From positions 23,270-87,269 of the forward strand of contig MNCI01006817.1 of the NCBI GenBank assembly GCA_015680685.1: a stretch of 64,000 nt of DNA, given 5' to 3'. Below are positions 57,621-64,000 of the stretch, piece by piece (the first letter of the stretch is position 1; every line of letters starts with the position of its first letter). The stretch is from Gnetum montanum (taxonomy: Eukaryota > Streptophyta > Gnetopsida > Gnetales > Gnetaceae). The notes under the pieces are model-generated. The model saw nothing but the letters and a program-made list of their open reading frames with translations, was not told the DNA's origin and made no database searches. The translations under genes and the position numbers were made by a program.

Positions 57621-58005
57621 CTAATTGATCAATAATTAAACAAGCTATAATTATTTATAAATATGTATATACATATAGGATGCATTATATTTCATGTTTT
57701 CTTGAGTAGAATGCACTTTATTTTATTGCATTTTTTATATCATTACTTACTATGGTAACATGCATCAAATCTAGGTTTAGAAGCATGTTCATATAGTTGC
57801 ATGTCATTTAAATAAGATTAAAGAATGTTTTAATTCAATATTTAGTTCTTATTAAGTGCACTTGACATATTATAGGAACTCTTGTAACTCTTTCATTCTT
57901 TATTAGCCAAATTGAAAAGTGAAATCCTTGTTGGTAAAATCATAGAATTTTAATGTTATTAACTTATTCTATCTTTTACATGTCAATTAATGTTAATATC
58001 TTTGA
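57620..58005. other. spacer, no gene
   Basis: AT-rich DNA after the integrase end. It may belong to the 3' non-coding part of the same element; no PPT or LTR was found. Confidence 0.4.
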
Positions 58006-58009
58006 GGGA

Positions 58010-58140
58010 CCATCATTTGTTGTGATGGTAAGATGCTTGTTTCTCAAGTCAAAGACATGGGTTAGAGCCTAGGCATAGCCACTTGAAGAGGTTAGTCTTT
58101 TGCTCATCTACTAATATTTCTAGGATCCTTCTTTGTAGGA
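58010..58140 (+). repeat. tRNA-derived SINE-like fragment
   Basis: GTTGTGATGGTAAGATGC resembles an A box (TRGYNNARNGG) and CATGGGTTAGAGCCTAGGC, about 35 bp later, resembles a B box. The order and spacing suit a SINE head. The body after it (GGATCCTTCTTTGTAGGATG) contains a short inverted repeat. No poly-A or T tail and no target duplication were found. Confidence 0.4.
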
Positions 58141-61100
58141 TGAGCATAGTGGCTCTGGGTAATGATCCTTTTAATGTTTCTATCTTTAAGATTTAGTTGA
58201 TGTTATTATATCTTCTCTTGGATTATAATTTTTAAATTGCCTATATGATTTGAGATATCATTATAGTTTAGTGGTATACACTAGATTATGTTAAGATAAC
58301 TTAACATGAAGGCTTTATAACATGCCTAAGAGGATTTGACTTAACAATCATTTTTTGAAATATAAAGTTAATCCTTTCTCATGTTTGGATCATGATTATT
58401 AGTGATCATATATTTTTGAAGATCACAACAAGGGTACATAGCTGGAGTGTTTTCCTTCCCTTTCCTAACAACAACAACAACAAAAACAACAAATTTATAT
58501 ATATTTCTCTCCTAAGGCTAAAACTATCTAGGGTCCCATGGTTAAGTTTTCTAACAAATGTCAAAATGTTACAAGGAAGTACATTGATCTATCTATGTTA
58601 CTTGATGGAGTTTCAAAGTATTGGGTTAAAACTCCTTTGACATATTTCTAAAGGCTTATAGTCTAGGTATTTTTAAAAATGCATTTACATATAGTGTTCA
58701 TAATGCTTCAATATATACATATGTATGTAATGTATACAATCTAATATAATTAGCATTTAAAATGATGAAATATAATGGGAAATTTTTTAAAAAAATATGG
58801 ATGATTGAAAGCTTATAAACCTTGTTGCTTGTTAGTTTTTTTTATGTTATATGTTATTATGCAACATCACCTACCAGTAAGGCCTTCATCCTAATGTTAT
58901 TAAATCATGAAAACTTATTATTACTCTCTTTATAAAAGAAAGAAGAGTTAGTTAGCAGCTTTATCAATGTCATTAACAAAGAACACTCAACTCAACCAAT
59001 TTTTTTTCCTTTTTCTTTTTTTCTTGTAATGGTAGAAATGCTAATAAGAAGTAAATGTTAAGATTAGTTTATGGACCATTCCAACTAAATCATCCATAGT
59101 TAATTATATATATAATGGACATGCAAAATCTCGAGGAATTATTCACATTGTGAAGGAAAGGTACGTATTTCTTATTACATCTATTACATAACTTTTGGAT
59201 TTGTTTTTAAAAATTTTAATTAGTTTTGATATCGTATTCATAGCTATTCACTAGCTAGGTGATCATATAACATTCTCTAATTTTTTTCTTTTCTCCTCTA
59301 TTTTAACTCTAAAGTCATTGCACATTGAGTTTACTTTCAAGCTAGGATAGTAGGAAAAATAAAATAGGATAAGAGAAATTTTATGGAGCTCCATGAGATC
59401 AAATCATTACTTTTTGGTTAGTCTTGATAGCTAATCATGTGCCTTCAACGCCTGCTGGATTCTCCACCCTTCACGTGATCTTCATCATCTTACTACTTTA
59501 TCTACAACTTCTCTCATATGTCACTATATAGTACATTCAATGTTAGCATGTTTCCTTTCATCTATCCATCTCTCTCTAATGCTACATTCAATGTCCATCT
59601 CACTCACACACATACACACACATTTTATCGTTCTTATCTTCTTTTTATAGTTTGCAACTAATCATCCTTTTTGTCATTGCTTGCTAATTTGTGATTGCAC
59701 TTTCCTATTTGTAGGCATAGCTTACATTCTTTTCATAACCTACAATTGTCATTGTAGATTGTTCACTATTTTTATCAATGGAGTTCTTAGTACTATTACC
59801 AAAATTTTTATCAAGTTATGAATTTGAATCTCAATCGAGCACCTAATCTTAAGCTTGTAATTATGTTCAATATCTATGTTTTTGGAACTTTGTGTTTTTT
59901 ATCTAAATATTTTATGTTAGTTAGCCACTATTATAGAATCTTAATCAATCACATGTGATAAAAGATCATTTAGTTTGGTGTGATTCTCATGTTATGATTC
60001 TATGTTAGACATAATTTCATAATTTCTTTTGGTATCTTATAATAACATGATTTCTAATTTCCATTTCTATCTAGATTCCACCTTTGTAGCAACATCAAAC
60101 CAATCAAAGTAGAAGATATTTACAATAGGTGGAGATAGATGATTTCATTGTTATCATGTTACCATGATAACACTAATCATGGATTAGTGTCTCATGCACA
60201 TGTATATAATAGTAGTTAAGGATCAAAGAGGTTACATAATTAGTCTCTTCACTCATAATGGGCTAAGGAGTTTGAAAGTTTGACTAGTACCAAGAGATCA
60301 CACATGCTTAATGAAGAATTTGAAATTAATCAAATCATACATGTTGTATCATTAACACTGAAGATCATATAGAGTTCAAAGTTGAGAATGGAAAAATGAT
60401 AAAATTAAGGTAGTTTAGCAATAGAAAGTGAACATCAAGAGTTAAAATCTAGTAGGTGGTTACAAAATGATGTTGGAAAGAGTTAAGGAGAAGCATGACT
60501 ACAATTAAATCTATTGTTGCACACATATGATACTACTATACTCACCATGATTGGTGGAAGTTCATAATCTAATACTAATCATGCTTTAGCTTCAACTTCA
60601 AAAATCAAAAATCTTGATATGATTTTATTTCCAAACCACATCATCTAAAAACTTATATGAGAGAGAGCAAAAGGCCTAATAAATGTCAAGTACCATGTTA
60701 AGCTTAAGCTTAAGCTTCCATGATCATAAGAGTAATAGTAGTTCTAATAGATTTGATTCAATATAAAATAGTGGTGGAAAAAATGTGAGAAGAGCATTAG
60801 CATTTATAGTTTTGGTTTTTCTATCCTTCTATTATTTTTCATTTATCATTATTTTTGAAACATCTATCATTCAAAAAAGCAAGGTAATCAACGTTTGCAT
60901 ATATTAGACTTTGAGGCAAAGTAGCAGTTACCTGTATAATTGTTGCATGCATTGAATACCTTTATAATTTTTGCATGAATGGAATAACTTAGAAATCATT
61001 AGGAGAGATAAAGAAGGACTCANGATAAGAGGCATTTATGCTAGTAGCAAGAAGAAGAAGAAGAAGAGAATTTGGGAGGACCTATAAAAGGCCAGTGGGA

Positions 61101-61900
61101 TCTCCACAAAAATCAACCTTGAGAGAAAATAATAAGAGAAATACTTCTCCTTTTTCTCTAATTTTCATTTCTTTACATGTGTCTTTCCCATCATGTACCC
61201 CTATGTCCCATCATTTTTTGAGTCCACCTATAACTCCCTTGAATTAACCTGAGTAGGAAGCCATTAAGGTGAAGTTATATAAAAGGCTAAAGAGGCTAGT
61301 GCTTGAATTTCAACATGAGAAAGATTGAAAAAAGGACTAGGGAAATACCTCATCTAGAAAAGGAGTAGTTATCATTAACCTTAAAGAGCTCAAGGATCAA
61401 ATAAAATAACTAACTCAAGCTATTTAAGTGTATCATAAGTAGCTAAAAGAGAAAATTAGAAAATAATCTTTCAATGAAGATTAAGCTACTAAGCACTCTC
61501 TTATTTTTCCATGTTGAATGCTTTCTTATAACCATGTTTTTTTAACTTTTTAATTCTCATTCTAACCTATTTCTCTTAATGTAACATTGTATACTACATA
61601 ACCTATTTCTATTTAATACATATGATTTAACTTTGTTTAAAATTTTCTCTCTAGCCAATGTTTACATCATATGCATTCTTTAAACCATATTATCTCTCTT
61701 TATGTAATGTTTATCAATCACTTTACATTAATCAATGATACCATTCCTGGGCAATCTATGACCACATATATGGTGTTCTAGATAATAACCTTGTCAAATC
61801 ATAATTTTAAGGTGTTACATGCAAATGTTAGACCATCCTATAACTAAACGTTTTACATCAACATAGCATGAGTGGCCATGTGGCTACTTAAATTCTCTAA
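58141..61900. other. long unassigned AT-rich stretch
   Basis: No enzyme or host gene recognised in 3.7 kb. Contains an AAC repeat (about 58471-58487), a palindromic AAGCTTAAGCTTAAGCTT run (60701-60717), an AGA-type run near 61050, and a lysine/glutamate-rich broken frame at about 61250-61480 (KLYKRLKRLVLEFQHEKD) that resembles the coiled-coil ORF after pol in the large element. A single N at 61023 has no duplicated flanks. Confidence 0.45.
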
Positions 61901-61909
61901 GTATTTCAT

Positions 61910-62830
61910 AGGGAAGTGAAAGGTAATAAGAATGGATTTCCTTACTAGTTTACCTCATACTAGGGGTGGAAATGATGTCATCTTCATTGTTGTTGACTTA
62001 TTAACCAAGTTAGTTCATTTCCTTGCTATGAAGACAATAGCTAGTATGAAGAATGTTATGTAATTATTTATTTCTAAGATTGCATAATTGCATGTTATTC
62101 CTATCAATATTTTTACTGCTTATAATGCCAAATTTCCTTCTTGATTTTGGCAAGCATTCATGGATAACTTGGGTACTAGGCTAAATTTCAATTCAATGTA
62201 CCATCCATAAATAGATGGGTAGGTTAAGAGAGTTAACTAGATTTTGGAGGCTACACTACGGTCTTACGCTTTGCAATTTTCAGATAGTTGGAATAGTTTA
62301 TTATCATTAGCTGAATTTTCCTATAACAATAGTTACCAAATGATTTTAAAAGTAGGATTATATAAGGCTTTGTATGGTAGACCATGCAAGACTCCTTTAT
62401 GTTAGAACATGATTGAGGATAAGCAAAACATCATTTTGAATATAGTTTTTTGCATAATAGATCAGATTAAGAAGATTTGTGAGAGGCTCAAAGTAGCTTA
62501 AGATCATTATGCTAGCTACATGAATTATAGAAGAAAGTCTCTTGCATTTGTAGTTGGTGATAAGATGTTCATTCTTATCTTTCAGCTGAAAGGCTTGATG
62601 TGTTTCAGTTAAAAAGAAAAGCTTAAACCTTGTTGCATTGGATCATTTGATGTGCTTTAGCACATAGAAGAGTGATGTATCATGTAGATGTACCTTTAAA
62701 GATTTTGAGCATGCATAATATTTTTCATATATCCATGTTTCAAGTGTATTTCCTAATGACAACTATGTTTTTGATTTGACTAAAATATAGTTTCAGGCTA
62801 ATGCTTCATATATGTAGCATCCCATTAGAA
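61910..62830 (+). pseudogene. chromovirus-type Ty3/gypsy integrase remnant
   Basis: Integrase core and C-terminus: MDFLTSLPHTRGGNDVIFIV (first catalytic Asp in WMD, about 61930), DLLTKLVHFLAMKT, LGTRLNFNSMYHP (about 62171-62209), LEATLRSYALQFSDSWNSLL, AEFSYNNSYQMILKVG and LYKALYGRPCKTPLC. A C-terminal part follows (VVGDKMFILIFQLKGL; SMHNIFHISMFQVYFL). These match the Tekay/Del-like chromovirus group. No RT or LTR was seen; the upstream region has decayed beyond recognition. Several stops. Confidence 0.85.
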
Positions 62831-63550
62831 TTATGGATCATATGGAATATTAATTATGTAGCAAGGTAGTTTTAATGGTAAAATTCTTGTGGAGTTACAA
62901 TAGTTCTTGAAAATCAGGTTAGGAGCTTGAGTCTAGTATGTGATCATCTCATATTGCGATCTTCTAGAAGAAAGATTCTTAGAGGAAGAGGGAGGTTGTA
63001 ATCATCTATATTTTTGGATATTGAGGTTAGCATTATTACCTAATACTTTTGGATTTCTTAATATCTTATATGTTTGTGTTATGATTTATAGTTAAGCTGA
63101 TTAGATAATTAGAGTTTTAGAATTATGCTTTTATGCTTATGTATAGTTAAATTCATGCACTATTAATTATATTTTTAGCTATCATGCATAAATTGATGAA
63201 CAAGTTTGGTACACTTTTTAGATATCAAATTTAAAAAATTTATTGATAATGAATAAATAAAATTCAAAGAACATCATAAGCTTTACAGTAAGTAGACATC
63301 ATTAAAAAATTACATATGGAAAGAAAATTCTTTTTGATTTTAAAACTATTTACTTACATCCACAATCTTAAAATTAATCTTTTGAAAAATGACATAAGTG
63401 AAGAAAATTAATTATTAGTAGGTAGGAAGATATAAGTTCTAAGAAAATTTATATCACTTTTCAATATTCAAGATTGAACTTAAAATAGCAAAATAATTCA
63501 AGATAGAAAGTTGTAGATTAATACCAATATTTTTATCAAAGCAAGAAAGT
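62831..63550. other. 3' tail of the chromovirus remnant, no gene
   Basis: AAGATTCTTAGAGGAAGAGGGAGG at about 62974-62997 has the purine-rich character of a PPT and sits where a 3' LTR could begin (TTGTAATCATC). No second LTR is present to confirm it. Confidence 0.35.
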
Positions 63551-63559
63551 GGTAGTGCT

Positions 63560-64000
63560 TATGGAAGATCTTCACATCATCGCTTGTTATTGATCTTACA
63601 TTGAGAATCTTCACCATCAACTATAATCTTCTAATTAACATTATTTTTTATCTTTAAGTTTATAGTATTCTCATCAAACTAAGAAAAATTTTCCTTACAA
63701 GCTATTTCTTTAGGCTTCTTAATACATTATCTAGTAGAAATAAAAATATACACATAAGCTTTTATCTTTGGATTCTTTATTGTCATTTGATCATTGTTAT
63801 AATTGACATTAACTTGATTTTTCATATTTTAAAATTCATATTATTTTTTCCTATCTTCAACTTCAACACATTTTTTCTTTTCTTTGGAACCTTTTTTCTT
63901 GAGCACAAAAGAACAAGAATTAAATAAATGTCCTTCATGATGGCAAAATTTTCAAGAATTAGAAAGATTAGAATATGTAATTGGTTGAATATAAGTCTTT
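63560..64000 (-). pseudogene. retroelement gag fragment with a zinc knuckle (minus strand)
   Basis: At 63954-63913 the minus strand reads stop-KFCHHEGHLFNSC. This is a CX2CX3GHX4C nucleocapsid knuckle in which the first Cys codon has become TGA. Basic sequence follows (LKKKGSKEKKK), as in many gag proteins. The remainder toward 63560 is low-complexity and broken. The element continues to the right of the window. Confidence 0.5.

Noticed and set aside
60701-60717. AAGCTTAAGCTTAAGCTT run as a functional palindrome
   Set aside because: Only three short units in AT-rich DNA; compatible with chance or slippage.
1-64000. CRISPR arrays, bacterial operons or organelle DNA
   Set aside because: No regularly spaced repeats, no ribosome-binding sites and no organelle genes; introns and LTR elements mark it as plant nuclear DNA.

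Overview
This window looks like nuclear DNA of a seed plant with a large, repeat-choked genome. A gymnosperm is a reasonable guess, but the sequence does not prove it. It is AT-rich, and almost all of it is layered, decayed LTR retrotransposons. I find one recognisable host gene, an ACT-domain-repeat (ACR9/ACR10-type) gene on the minus strand at 13072-15269, in six exons with good splice sites. It has one apparent single-base frameshift. A chimeric patch of two gene fragments, an NLR resistance-type gene and an STP-type sugar transporter, lies at about 5345-6750 on the minus strand.

Layout, left to right. 1-379: 5' end of a minus-strand Ty3/gypsy element with a tRNA-Asp primer-binding site, ending in a near-palindromic LTR tip. 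360-3021: the 3' internal part and LTR of a related plus-strand element. 3022-5340: unassigned repeat-like DNA. 5345-6750: the STP and NLR fragments. 6983-10885: a non-autonomous LTR element of a second family, with two LTRs of about 1.05 kb and no pol. 10886-13071: unassigned. 13072-15620: the ACR gene and its promoter. 15620-18333: low-repeat flank with short tandem repeats and a SINE-like fragment. 18334-31756: a nearly complete plus-strand Athila-like gypsy element with both LTRs, PBS, gag, pol and PPT, carrying a nested 1.8 kb deleted minus-strand element (27305-29137, which contains the only long N gap). About 31790-33700: a LINE remnant. 34800-38270: minus-strand gypsy pol with a YVDD motif. 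38460-47925: a plus-strand Athila-like gag/pol split between protease and RT by a complete gag-only minus-strand element (39580-44900, perfect 5-bp target duplication). 49959-51120: a solo LTR of the second family. About 51600-52740: an unidentified coding remnant. 53200-57620: a third gypsy element with a YLDD motif, its integrase core cut by a solo LTR (56029-56915). 57620-61900: mostly featureless, with one SINE-like fragment. 61910-62830: a chromovirus-type integrase remnant. 63560-64000: a zinc-knuckle fragment on the minus strand.

Two things stand out. First, the gag-only element and the large element at 18334-31756 share gag, PBS type, PPT and LTR ends, so they look like a non-autonomous/autonomous pair. 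Second, LTRs of at least two unrelated families carry, in U3 just upstream of the TATA box, arrays of short palindromic words (for example GCGATATCGC, GTCGAC, AGATGTCT). The word differs between subfamilies while the position is conserved.

All element proteins are broken by stops and frameshifts. Boundaries called from LTR ends and target duplications are exact; boundaries of coding remnants are approximate. The assembly also has joining errors: several single N bases sit between two copies of the same 41-70 bp sequence.
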